Positions 9,938-18,404 of a DNA stretch of 64,000 nt are shown piece after piece. The first letter of the stretch is position 1. The number at the start of each line of letters is the position of its first letter. The notes below the pieces were generated by a model. That model did not search any database and was not told where the DNA came from. It worked only from the letters and a program-made list of their open reading frames with translations. Position numbers and translations under genes: made by a program. The DNA comes from Allorhizocola rhizosphaerae (GTDB lineage Bacteria > Actinomycetota > Actinomycetes > Mycobacteriales > Micromonosporaceae), in NCBI RefSeq assembly GCF_003426775.1, contig NZ_QJUG01000007.1:1-64000 (forward strand), read 5' to 3'.

Positions 9938-9966
9938 TTGAAGTATTCTTAGAGATAAATTAATCT
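9938..9966 (+). promoter_or_regulatory. Promoter of the LPMO transcript
   Basis: TTGAAG (9938-9943) and TAATCT (9961-9966) are separated by 17 nt within an A/T-rich patch that is unusual for this sequence. The predicted transcription start near 9973 would give a leader of about 275 nt before the LPMO gene. Confidence 0.5.
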
Positions 9967-10247
9967 ATTTGGTACGTCTCGGGAGCCACCGGCACGGTGC
10001 AACGCCAGCAAGGGTCCGACTGTCCAGGGGCAGGCAGTCTGCGCGTCGGCTCATGAAGAGCCGCGCTTTTCGTTCGTTTCCAGCACCCGACGACCTTGCT
10101 GTGCTGCCGCCGTGCTCACGTCCCTTCGAGTGGCCGTGCATGTCCACCACCATGCCGCAACCGCATGCGTGGGGCAACCGAGAGCCTGGCGCTGCCGGGC
10201 CGCCTCGACGCGGCTACCACCTGTTTTCCCATCAGTGGAGGTAAAAA
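9967..10247 (+). promoter_or_regulatory. Long, apparently structured 5' leader of the LPMO gene
   Basis: There is no gene in this stretch. It holds a small hairpin (CACCG 9987-9991 with CGGTG 9995-9999). It also holds a terminator-like element in which GGCTC (10048-10052) pairs with GAGCC (10058-10062), flanked by GCGC on both sides and followed by TTTT. The true start has a strong GGAGG. Premature termination control is an inference, and I do not recognise a known riboswitch class. Confidence 0.35.
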
Positions 10248-10949
10248 ATGTTCCCCACGGCAAGACGCTCGCGGCTTTCGGCCGTCCGAGCGCTGGCCAT
10301 CGTGGCCGCCACACTGGCGTTGGCGGTCGGCGGCCTGCCCGGCATCGCTTCGGCCCACGGAAGCACGACCGATGCGGCGTCGCGCAACTTCGGTTGCTGG
10401 CAGCGCTGGGGCACCCGCCACCTGGACCCGGCGATGCAGACCCAGGACCCGATGTGCTGGCAGGCCTTCCGGGCCAACGCCGACACCATGTGGAACTGGA
10501 TGAGCCTGTTCCGTGAGGGTGTCGCGGGCAACCACCAGGGTGCCATCCCCAACGGCCAGCTCTGCAGCGGCGGACGCACCCAGGGTGGCCGGTTCGCCTC
10601 GCTGGACACGGTCGGCAACTGGACCGCGAAGAACGTCGGCCGCAGCTTCACCATGCGGCTGTTCGACCAGGCGAGCCATGGCGCCGACTATGTCCGGGTG
10701 TACATCACCCGGCAGGGCTTCAACCCCACCACCCAGGCCCTGGGCTGGAACAACCTTGAGCTGGTTGCCCAGGTCGGCAACCGGCCGGCATCGACGTGGC
10801 AGCAGACCAACTCGCCACACGCCGGGGTCGCGCTCAACATCAGCGTCAACGCGGGCAGCCGCAGCGGCCGTCACATCGTCTACACCATCTGGCAGGCGAG
10901 CCACTTCGATCAGTCGTACTACTTCTGCAGCGACGTGAACATCACCTGA
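10248..10949 (+). CDS. AA10 lytic polysaccharide monooxygenase, cellulose-type
   Basis: A 233-residue secreted copper enzyme of the Chitin_bind_3/AA10 family that oxidatively cleaves crystalline polysaccharide. The signal peptide ends SA before His37, which becomes the N-terminal His of the copper histidine brace. The second brace residue is His144 (FDQASHGADYVRVYITRQGF). GNHQGAIPNGQLCSGG and the C-terminal HFDQSYYFCSDV motifs resemble cellulose-active (C1-oxidising) members rather than chitin-active ones. The single domain covers the full length and no extra carbohydrate-binding module is present. GGAGG lies 6 nt before the ATG. A CopC-CopD gene follows after a hairpin, so both may share a transcript with attenuated downstream expression. 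Confidence 0.93.
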   Translation: MFPTARRSRLSAVRALAIVAATLALAVGGLPGIASAHGSTTDAASRNFGCWQRWGTRHLDPAMQTQDPMCWQAFRANADTMWNWMSLFREGVAGNHQGAIPNGQLCSGGRTQGGRFASLDTVGNWTAKNVGRSFTMRLFDQASHGADYVRVYITRQGFNPTTQALGWNNLELVAQVGNRPASTWQQTNSPHAGVALNISVNAGSRSGRHIVYTIWQASHFDQSYYFCSDVNIT

Positions 10950-10969
10950 TTTTCCGGTACCCGACGCGA

Positions 10970-11003
10970 GCACGCCGGTCCGCCATCGTGGCGACCGGCG
11001 TGC
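10970..11003 (+). terminator. Hairpin between LPMO and CopC-CopD genes
   Basis: GCACGCCGGT (10970-10979) plus CGCCA, with one bulged C, pair with TGGCG and ACCGGCGTGC (to 11003) around a TCG loop. The stem is 15 bp. It has no T-tract, so it may terminate partially or act as an RNA-stabilising end. Confidence 0.6.
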
Positions 11004-11026
11004 CCTGTGAGCCATATAGGACGGCT

Positions 11027-12625
11027 ATGCGCAAGCTCCTGCCTCTCGTCATCTGCGCGCTTGTCGTGCTCCCCCCGGCGCCCGCGCACGCACACGCCGC
11101 GCTCATCGCCAGCAACCCCGCGCAGGGCACGATCGTGCAGTATCAACCCACGCAGATCGATCTGACCTTTAGCGAACCCGTCACACCGGTGGTCGACAGA
11201 ATCCGGATCATCGGACCGGACGGGCAGCGGTGGGACAGGGGCACGCCGCAGGCCGAGGGCACGGAGCTGCGCATCCCGATGAACGAAAACCTCCTCTACG
11301 GCACCTATCTGGTGAGCTTCCGGGTGATCTCGGCCGACTCCCATCCGGTACCGGGCGGGTTCACGTTCCATTACGTCGAGCAGTCCACGTCGCCCGTGCC
11401 CGCCGTCGCACCCGAACCCGAGGACGACCCGGCCGTCAGCAGGCTCATCATGCTGGCCAAATACGTCGGCTACGCCGGGCTCGTGCTGCTGGGCGGCGCC
11501 GCGTTCGTCCTCACCCGGCTGTGGCCCGCACGGCTGGACCGGCGCGGGCCAAAACGCTTGCTGTGGCTCGGGCTTGGCCTCGTCGCCGCGTCCACCATCG
11601 CCGCGCTGGCGTTGCAGGTGCCCTACACCGGGCTGAGTTGGCGCGACGTGGTGGCCAGCCCGTTCGGCATCGCCCTGCTGATTCGGCTCGCCACGCTCGT
11701 GGTCGGCGCGATCCTGTTGCGGCCGTTAATCAACGGTGGCGGAGGCACCGTCGCGCGTGCGCTGGTGCTGGGCGTGGCGGCGATCGGCGCCGTCACCTGG
11801 CCGCTGACCGGGCACCCGGTGGGCTCACCGGTCCCGCCGGTGTCGGTGGTGGCCGATGCGCTTCACCTGGCGGGCGTTTCACTGTGGCTGGGCGGACTCG
11901 CCATGCTCGCCCTGTTCCTGCTGCGCCGGGCCAACGATGACGAGTTGTGCGACATCCTGCCGGTGTGGTCGCGCTGGGCCGGCATCACCGTGTCAGCAGT
12001 GCTGCTCGGCGGCGTCGTCTCGGCTTTCATCGAGGTGGGCACGGTGACCGCGCTTTACCAAACCCCGTACGGTCGGTACCTTCTGATCAAAATTGCCCTG
12101 GTGGCATTGGTGATCGGCGCGGCAATGCTCGCCCGGCGCGTCGTCACCCAGGGGCGAATCTCAATCGGGCCAATGGTTCGGGTAGAACTGGCCATCGCCG
12201 CCGTCGTGCTCGGCCTCACCGCGACCCTGACCCAGACCACGCCCGCGCGCACAGCCGAGGCCATTGCGCGGATGCCTGCCGCCGAACAGCTTCCGGCCCC
12301 CGAGGAGGCGTTCAACACGACGCTGGACTCCAGGCTGTTCCGGCTCAGAATGGCGGTTGACCCGGGCAAGCTCGGTGCCAACACGATCCACCTGTACGCC
12401 TACACCCTCGACGACCGGCCGTTGACGGTGCTGGAGTGGAAGGTGACCGCCGCCCTGCCCAGCGCCGGTGTCGAGCCCATCACCGTGCCGATCCAACGCA
12501 TCGCCGACAGCCACGTCATCGGCCCGGTCACCATGCCCACCCCAGGCGACTGGCTCCTCCGCGTCACCGCCCGGACCACCGAGGTCGACCAGGACACGGT
12601 GACCGTGACGGTACCGATCAAATGA
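11027..12625 (+). CDS. CopC-CopD fusion copper protein (YcnJ-like)
   Basis: A 532-residue protein. The signal peptide ends AHAHA. A CopC domain follows (about 24-125: HAALIASNPAQGTIVQY, LTFSEPVTP, SADSHPVPGGFTFHY with the copper-site Asp/His). The CopD region has about eight transmembrane helices (about 145-420), including ADALHLAGVSLWLGGLAML. The C-terminal extracytoplasmic domain (about 430-532) is YtkA-like. The family binds Cu(II) outside the membrane and is implicated in copper uptake or handling. Its position after a copper-dependent LPMO suggests it supplies or scavenges copper for that enzyme, which is an inference from context. The start at 11027 has AGGACGG upstream; a longer open frame upstream overlaps the LPMO and is rejected. 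Confidence 0.9.
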   Translation: MRKLLPLVICALVVLPPAPAHAHAALIASNPAQGTIVQYQPTQIDLTFSEPVTPVVDRIRIIGPDGQRWDRGTPQAEGTELRIPMNENLLYGTYLVSFRVISADSHPVPGGFTFHYVEQSTSPVPAVAPEPEDDPAVSRLIMLAKYVGYAGLVLLGGAAFVLTRLWPARLDRRGPKRLLWLGLGLVAASTIAALALQVPYTGLSWRDVVASPFGIALLIRLATLVVGAILLRPLINGGGGTVARALVLGVAAIGAVTWPLTGHPVGSPVPPVSVVADALHLAGVSLWLGGLAMLALFLLRRANDDELCDILPVWSRWAGITVSAVLLGGVVSAFIEVGTVTALYQTPYGRYLLIKIALVALVIGAAMLARRVVTQGRISIGPMVRVELAIAAVVLGLTATLTQTTPARTAEAIARMPAAEQLPAPEEAFNTTLDSRLFRLRMAVDPGKLGANTIHLYAYTLDDRPLTVLEWKVTAALPSAGVEPITVPIQRIADSHVIGPVTMPTPGDWLLRVTARTTEVDQDTVTVTVPIK

Positions 12626-12676
12626 CCGGCCGCGGCGATGCTTCCCGCAAGGCGATAGCACCATCGCAGCAGCATC

Positions 12677-14284
12677 TCACCAACGTTTCAGCATTTCTCC
12701 AACGGCGGCGATATCGACTTTATGCACGTGATGGGGGTGCAGCACGATGCGCAGGGTGCGACAGACCGGAAAGGCCCGTGACGCGTCCACAAACGACTTC
12801 ATGGTGGACACCAAAAGGTCTTGATGATCTGCTTCCCTGATGCGCGATCGCGAGGAACCCACCAGGGGCATGTTCACATCGGAGAACTGCCCATGGCGAT
12901 GGACCGCTTGCCACAGCCGGTCCAGGCTGTGCTGCACCCATGACAACGATGATTGAGCAACCAGATTGTTGCCCATCCTGCTGTAGGCGAGGCAGAAGAT
13001 GGACCGCCGTCCCTCGCGCAGGACCGCCACCGTGCCCACCGGATAACGGACGAGCTTTCCCAGCGGCTTGTCTGCCCTGCGCTCGTACAGGAGAGGCTCC
13101 ACCTCGGCAAGCGAACGGTCCAGGTCACGGTCCAGCCGTTCGACATCGTGGCGGTAGATACGGGCAAGCAGCTGACCCTGGGCGCTGTCGCTGGCGATGA
13201 TGATGTCGTCTTCTGTGGAGGTGTCAAAGGTATCGGTGAAGCCGATGACCAGATCCTCCTGCGGCCACGAGAACAGGTCGCCCGCGACGATGGCGACGTG
13301 GACTCGCAGGCCAGTGAGCGTATGGACGAGCAGGACCTGCTGGTCGGCCGCCACCACTTCCCGCGCCGTTGCGATCATCCGATTAGGCCGACCGGTGTCA
13401 ATCGGAAGCGGCGCGATGTGCCCAAGCTGCACCGGCTCGGCACTGCCGTCCCGGTCCAGCACGGCCGCCGCAACAGCAAGCCCGAACGCGGCAGCGTGCG
13501 AGGCTGCCATCGGCTGAGCGCCGCCCCTGTCGGCCCAAGCCTTCTGGCCGTCGGCCAGATCACTGATGCCGCGCACCACCAAGACCGGCACGGACCGGTT
13601 GAGATGCCCGGCCAGGGCCACACCGGCACCCTCCATTTCGATCGCGACGGCGTCGTTGAAGTGCTCACGCAGCCATTGCCACATTGGCGTGCTACGTGAG
13701 TCGAGCACTACCTCCCCGGCGGCGATCGGCGCGAACCAGACGGTCGGAACGGTAGTCGACGGCGGCAACAGACGCGTCCAGGAGCGGGCGCGGTTGATCG
13801 CGCGGGCTCGTTGGTCGAGCTCGTGCGGCGCGTTCCACGCCTGCGGCCGGGCGTGCAGCGACACGCCATCGACGCGGCCACCGTGCAACGCGTAAACCCG
13901 TGTCGCGACAACGACATCGCCGATATTCAGGTTGTCGTGCAGGGCGCCGGCGACACCGATGAAAAACACGGCCTCAGGCTGAAACAGGGCGATGGCCCGT
14001 TCGGCCAATGTGGCCGTGGCGTTGTTGCCCACCGTGGTGACCGCGAGCGCGACGAACCCCGGACTGCCTGGCAACCGCCCCACCTCAAACAGAGTGCCGG
14101 CGGGGTGGGCAACCTCGGCCGGATCGGACAGGTGCGCCAGCACGGCCTGATACTCCAGATCCAGTGCGGTCAACACCACCACGATCGGCTCGACTCCCGC
14201 GGCCATCATAGATTCAATTGTGTCACTTTCCGAATGTGGTTCGGTTGCTGACCCAACAACGCTCGAAGAGCTGTGGCGATGCAC
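12677..14284 (-). CDS. Nucleoside phosphorylase/nucleosidase domain fused to ThsA-type Macro domain
   Basis: A 535-residue two-domain protein. Residues about 33-280 form a PNP_UDP_1/MTAN-like nucleosidase: VVVLTALDLEYQAVLAHL, FFIGVAGALHDNLNIGDVVVA, the MEGAG ribose-binding Glu (217-221), and RGISDLAD with the presumed catalytic Asp242. Residues about 325-535 match the Macro-like domain known from Thoeris ThsA (GDLFSWPQEDLVIGFTDTFD, SDSAQGQLLARIYRHD, RYPVGTVAVL, YSRMGNNLVAQS), a family that binds ADP-ribose derivatives. A plausible role is a nucleosidase effector gated by a TIR-made nucleotide signal (inference). The GTG at 14284 is used; ATGs at 14209 and 14206 are alternatives, and no SD is visible for any. 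It is divergent from the TIR-like gene. Confidence 0.8.
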   Translation of the reverse strand: MHRHSSSSVVGSATEPHSESDTIESMMAAGVEPIVVVLTALDLEYQAVLAHLSDPAEVAHPAGTLFEVGRLPGSPGFVALAVTTVGNNATATLAERAIALFQPEAVFFIGVAGALHDNLNIGDVVVATRVYALHGGRVDGVSLHARPQAWNAPHELDQRARAINRARSWTRLLPPSTTVPTVWFAPIAAGEVVLDSRSTPMWQWLREHFNDAVAIEMEGAGVALAGHLNRSVPVLVVRGISDLADGQKAWADRGGAQPMAASHAAAFGLAVAAAVLDRDGSAEPVQLGHIAPLPIDTGRPNRMIATAREVVAADQQVLLVHTLTGLRVHVAIVAGDLFSWPQEDLVIGFTDTFDTSTEDDIIIASDSAQGQLLARIYRHDVERLDRDLDRSLAEVEPLLYERRADKPLGKLVRYPVGTVAVLREGRRSIFCLAYSRMGNNLVAQSSLSWVQHSLDRLWQAVHRHGQFSDVNMPLVGSSRSRIREADHQDLLVSTMKSFVDASRAFPVCRTLRIVLHPHHVHKVDIAAVGEMLKRW

Positions 14285-14375
14285 AGATCAAACAGGCATT
14301 CGCACGCCCATGGCACACTTGACAGAGACCTCTGCGTTACTTCATCGACGCCCGGAGTGAGTACACCCAGCCGGT

Positions 14376-15143
14376 ATGGGCCCCTTGGAGATTCCGGACG
14401 TTACCTTACATAGACCCCTACCAGAACGTAGCCCCCATCGCGGGTTCGTGGTCCATGCTGCTTCCATGATATCCAACCAAGAACTTCACTCCATCCCACA
14501 TACCCGACAGCTGCCCCTGCAGATTTCCCGGCCTGTGGAGCCGACCGAGCCGCGTTCGGCGCGAGATGTGTTCGTGGTGCACGGGCGGGACGAGCAGTTG
14601 CGTGAGGAATTCTTCGATTTTCTCCGCGCGCTTGACCTGCGGCCGCTGGAATGGGAGACGATCGTTGCGGCGACCGGACAGACCGCGCCTTCCCTCTTGA
14701 CGGTGATTCTGACAGCCCTGAAGCACGCGCAGGCCATCGTCGTCCTTCTAAGCCCGGACGACATGGTCCAGCTTCACCCCTCGCTACGAGAACCACGCGA
14801 GCCGGTCCAGGAAGTATCACCGATGATGCAGCCTCGACCGAACGTGCTCGTCGAACTGGGCATGGCGCTGGCCAGTTGTCCCGAGCAGACGATCGTCGTA
14901 GAGGTCGGGCATTTGCGCCCGGTGGCCGATCTCGGCGGGCTGAACGTCATTCGCCTCGACACCGGTGAAGTGGCGCTTGGCAAGCTGGTCCAGCGGCTAC
15001 GGCTGGCGGGGTGCGACGTCGATGACGGCGGCTCCGATTGGCGCGACGGCCGGCGGTTCGCCAGTCTGGTGGCGCATGATCGTCGCCCAGTCCGGTCGGG
15101 TTGGATCGGCGGCCTGTACCGCCTGGGCCGTGTCCACCGATGA
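14376..15143 (+). CDS. TIR-like nucleotide-binding protein (PF10137 type), putative NADase
   Basis: A 255-residue protein. After a variable N-terminus, residues 64-212 form a TIR-like fold of the PF10137 group: DVFVVHGRDEQLREEFFDFL, LKHAQAIVVLLSPDDM and RPNVLVELGMAL. Glu160 in the last motif corresponds to the NAD-cleaving glutamate of TIR effectors such as TIR-STING. The C-terminal 40 residues have no recognisable domain. It is divergent from the nucleosidase-Macro gene (91 bp between starts) and is followed 193 bp later by the FxsT-like gene. FxsC of classical FxSxx systems is also TIR-like, but this protein is shorter. The start is uncertain, and an internal ATG lies at 14466. Confidence 0.8.
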   Translation: MGPLEIPDVTLHRPLPERSPHRGFVVHAASMISNQELHSIPHTRQLPLQISRPVEPTEPRSARDVFVVHGRDEQLREEFFDFLRALDLRPLEWETIVAATGQTAPSLLTVILTALKHAQAIVVLLSPDDMVQLHPSLREPREPVQEVSPMMQPRPNVLVELGMALASCPEQTIVVEVGHLRPVADLGGLNVIRLDTGEVALGKLVQRLRLAGCDVDDGGSDWRDGRRFASLVAHDRRPVRSGWIGGLYRLGRVHR

Positions 15144-15336
15144 TCGCGGGTGGCGAAGACCGACAAGCGCATTGCATTCTTCAGCCCACGCCAGGCGTGA
15201 CCACTAAGTCGTTGTTAGTAGGTTAGGATCTCTCCGGCAACAGCATGTCATTGATGGTTGTTTGTTCAACTGAGGCGTGCGATGCTTGGTGCCTGACATA
15301 ACTTGACGATAGTTGGCACGGTTCGGAGCGTGCTGA

Positions 15337-18237
15337 GTGGCGATCGTTCTGCCAAATAGTGATCGGCTGCCACCCGGGCCACGGCGTGAGTTCTTTGAGG
15401 CCCTACATGCCTTATACGACACCGCTGGCCGGCCGGGAGCTCGCGTCATCAGTCTTGCGATCCGCCGGAATCGTGATCTGCCAGAGACGGTGTCGCACGA
15501 AACAGTCAGCGCGGTGCTGCGCGGGGCCTCCGTGCCGAACTGGGCGAAGGTCCACTCCATAGTCTTGACGCTCGCCGAACTGTCGACCCGGGATTATGAT
15601 GTCCGCCACCTGATCCAGAGGCTGCAACAGTTGTGGCTGGCGGCCGGATCAAAGTCAAATCTGGCGTCGCCCGTCGCGCCGCAGGAGCTGAAGATCCCGC
15701 CAAACGTCAGCAAGGTCCCGTCAAGCATCAATGTGGAGCGTCCGGTCATTTCTGACAGCAAGATCGTCAGTGGATTGCCGGATCGCAATCCCTTTTTCAC
15801 CGGCCGCGAGCCCCTCCTGGTCGGCATGCGGGACCGATTGCAAGCCAACCGCCATGCCCCTCTGGTGCTGTACGGGCTGGGCGGCGCCGGAAAGACACAG
15901 CTTGCCCGGGAATACATCCATCGATACGCAGGTACTTACGCGATCATTTGGTGGGTGTCGGCGGACAGCGCTCAGCAGGCGCGCGCATCGCTCGTGGGCC
16001 TCGCCGACCGGCTGCCGGTGCCGATGCACAGCAGTGCCGAACAGACAGTCACTGGCGTGATCCGGCGGCTGGAGTCGGGCCTCTTGCACTACCTTCTCGT
16101 GTTCGACGGGGCCAAGGACACGGAGATCCGGCAACTTATCCCAGCGGTCGGCGGCCATGTGGTCGTGACCAGCCGCGACCCGCAGTGGGCGCATGATCCG
16201 GCGACTGTCGGTCTTGAGGTACCGGAGTTTGACCAGACGGAGGCCATCCAGTTCCTTCGCAGCCGCGGCAATCAGCTGTCTGATCAAGAAGCCAATCGGT
16301 TGATTGAAGCAACCGGCCTGCTTCCGCTCGCCCTCGAGCAGGTCGCCGCGCTACACGAGGCGACCGCACAACCCTGGCAAGAGCTGCTGGCCCAGCTGAC
16401 GGAGCCGGTTCCCGGTCTCCTGTCGGCCGTGCCACCGACTCACTATCCTCTTACGGTCTCCGCAGCGTTGCGGCTCGCTCTCGCTCAGCTCGCAGCGGCC
16501 AATCCAGTAGCCGTGCTGACCATCGAGTTGTTCGCCTGGTTCGGCACGGAACCGGTGTCCATCGTGCTGCTGCGTGCCGGCCGGACCGGCGACATGTCAC
16601 CACCGCTGGCACGTGCCTTGCGCGATCCGATCCAGCTCCGCAGCGTGATAGCCGATATCAACCGGTTCGGGTTGGCCCGCCTGAACGGCGAGACCCAGCG
16701 GATAGAAATACAGCCTCTGATGCGCCTCGCGCTAAGCGATGCCCTGTCATCGGAGGCACTGGAACGGGGCCGACACAACGTGCACGCGATCCTGGCGGCC
16801 GCCAACCCGGGCTGGCCGGACAACTTGGCAAGTTTTGACATGCACCGTGAAATGGCCGCGCACGTGTTGCCGTCCGGCCTCGTAGAGTCCACCGTGGACG
16901 CCGCTCGGCGGGCGGTCTATCACCAGATACGGTACCGCTTCCTCTTCGGCGACTATCGGGATGCGTGCGACCTGGCCGAAACGGCGGTCAAGACGTGGCA
17001 GCGGCCTGATAACTCCCACGGCCAGAACAATGAGTTTGCTCTGCTGGCCACCCGTGAGTGGGCTAACGCGCTCCGGGCGCTTGGTCAGTACCGGCGCGCT
17101 CGGGAAGTCACCGAAGACGGAATGAGACGGTTACTGGACGATCCGCGGTATGGCAGTGAACACGCGCACACGATCGCGATGGCCGCGGGCCTGGCCGCGG
17201 ACCTGCGAATCGCGGGGGAGTACCAGCGGGCGCTGCAAATAGCCGAAGAGAATTCCCGCCGGCACGTCGGCCTATATGGCCAGACAGACCGGCGCACTGC
17301 GGTCAGCCAACACAATCACGCCGTGAGCCTACGGCTTGTTGGCGACTTCGAGGCGGCGCGGGTTGTGGACAAGGTGTTGCTGGACCTCCATCACCAGACG
17401 CTCGGGATGGAGCATAGTGTGACCTTGCTGTCCATGAACGCGCTTGCCGAAGATTTGTACGGGCTCGGCCTCTACCACGAGGCGCTTGATGTGTTGCAGA
17501 CATATCTGCCCGCCCAAACCCGCATGCCGGGCTTCACCGACCGCGCAATGCTCCTGGCCGCCCGCACGGCCGCGCTTGTCCGTCGCGCGCTCGGTGCAGA
17601 GGCAGAGGCGCTGGAGTCGCTCCGAAACCACTATCACGACAGTGTCGTCTCATTGGGCTCCGATCACGAATACACCTTGGCCGCTGCGATGAGCTATGCC
17701 AACGCGCTTCGACAGTGCGGGCAGAACGAAGAGGCATACGTGCACGCCACGGACGCGTTGGGTGCATACAGGCGGACGTTGGGGCGGCGCAATCCGCTCA
17801 CTCTCGCCGCGGAGGTGAACCTGGCCGTCATCCTCCGTGCCCAGGGCGAGCGCCACCGGGCTGCTCAGGCCGACAGTCTGACCACTGAGGCGCTGCGTAA
17901 CACGGTCGGGGCCCAGCATCCGTTCACCATCACAGCACTGGTCAATCTTGCGACGGATCACTCGCAGCTAGGCGACGACGTAGGTGCCCGACGCCTATCG
18001 GAGAACGCGTATGAACTCGCCAAGCGGTTCCGCGGCGAGAGCCATCCGGTCGCGTTGGCGGCGGGAGCCAACCTTGCCCTCGACCGGATTGCCACCGGCG
18101 AGCCGGAGGGCGTCGCGCAGCTGGTAGACAGGGTGCTGGCGGGCATTCGGAATTCACTGGGCCCAGACCATCGGATGTTGACTGAGGTTGACAGTGGTCT
18201 CCGGATTGAGTGCGACATCGAGCCCCCCTCCACGTGA
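15337..18237 (+). CDS. fxsT: FxsT-like STAND NTPase: HTH, NB-ARC and TPR protein
   Basis: A 966-residue protein. Residues 15-100 form a helix-turn-helix-like region (GRPGARVISLAIRRNRDLPE, VSHETVSAVLRGASVPNW). An NB-ARC ATPase (about 150-430) has P-loop GLGGAGKTQ (180-188), Walker B LLVFDGAKD and sensor TSRDPQW. From about 520 onward it is tetratricopeptide repeats, ending in CDIEPPST. This architecture is that of the FxSxx-COOH-system TPR protein, a switch-like STAND protein found beside RiPP precursors. The usual FDNADD after Walker B reads FDGAKD here. The GTG start at 15337 has GGAG 8 nt upstream. It precedes the precursor, radical SAM and HExxH genes on the same strand and is probably the sensor or regulator of that set. 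Confidence 0.85.
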   Translation: MAIVLPNSDRLPPGPRREFFEALHALYDTAGRPGARVISLAIRRNRDLPETVSHETVSAVLRGASVPNWAKVHSIVLTLAELSTRDYDVRHLIQRLQQLWLAAGSKSNLASPVAPQELKIPPNVSKVPSSINVERPVISDSKIVSGLPDRNPFFTGREPLLVGMRDRLQANRHAPLVLYGLGGAGKTQLAREYIHRYAGTYAIIWWVSADSAQQARASLVGLADRLPVPMHSSAEQTVTGVIRRLESGLLHYLLVFDGAKDTEIRQLIPAVGGHVVVTSRDPQWAHDPATVGLEVPEFDQTEAIQFLRSRGNQLSDQEANRLIEATGLLPLALEQVAALHEATAQPWQELLAQLTEPVPGLLSAVPPTHYPLTVSAALRLALAQLAAANPVAVLTIELFAWFGTEPVSIVLLRAGRTGDMSPPLARALRDPIQLRSVIADINRFGLARLNGETQRIEIQPLMRLALSDALSSEALERGRHNVHAILAAANPGWPDNLASFDMHREMAAHVLPSGLVESTVDAARRAVYHQIRYRFLFGDYRDACDLAETAVKTWQRPDNSHGQNNEFALLATREWANALRALGQYRRAREVTEDGMRRLLDDPRYGSEHAHTIAMAAGLAADLRIAGEYQRALQIAEENSRRHVGLYGQTDRRTAVSQHNHAVSLRLVGDFEAARVVDKVLLDLHHQTLGMEHSVTLLSMNALAEDLYGLGLYHEALDVLQTYLPAQTRMPGFTDRAMLLAARTAALVRRALGAEAEALESLRNHYHDSVVSLGSDHEYTLAAAMSYANALRQCGQNEEAYVHATDALGAYRRTLGRRNPLTLAAEVNLAVILRAQGERHRAAQADSLTTEALRNTVGAQHPFTITALVNLATDHSQLGDDVGARRLSENAYELAKRFRGESHPVALAAGANLALDRIATGEPEGVAQLVDRVLAGIRNSLGPDHRMLTEVDSGLRIECDIEPPST

Positions 18238-18404
18238 CGAAACTTGACGCTCTTCCGCGCGTTCCTGACGCTGACCAGAGTGTATTTGCTGCTGATGCGA
18301 AATAGGATCTCCTCAAACGACAGAGCATGGTGCCGGGGCCTAGGCGCCTCGGTGGCGTGACCGGTTTGTGGCCTCGGCTCATGCCTTCCGAGTGGGGGTC
18401 AACC

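Noticed and set aside
9975-10045. Partial likeness to a cobalamin riboswitch (ggtgcaacgccagcaaggg...)
   Set aside because: The B12-box core and the required long-range pairing are absent, and the downstream gene has no cobalamin link.
14319-14347. TTGACA as a -35 for the TIR-like gene
   Set aside because: No acceptable -10 lies 16-19 nt downstream, so I did not list a promoter.
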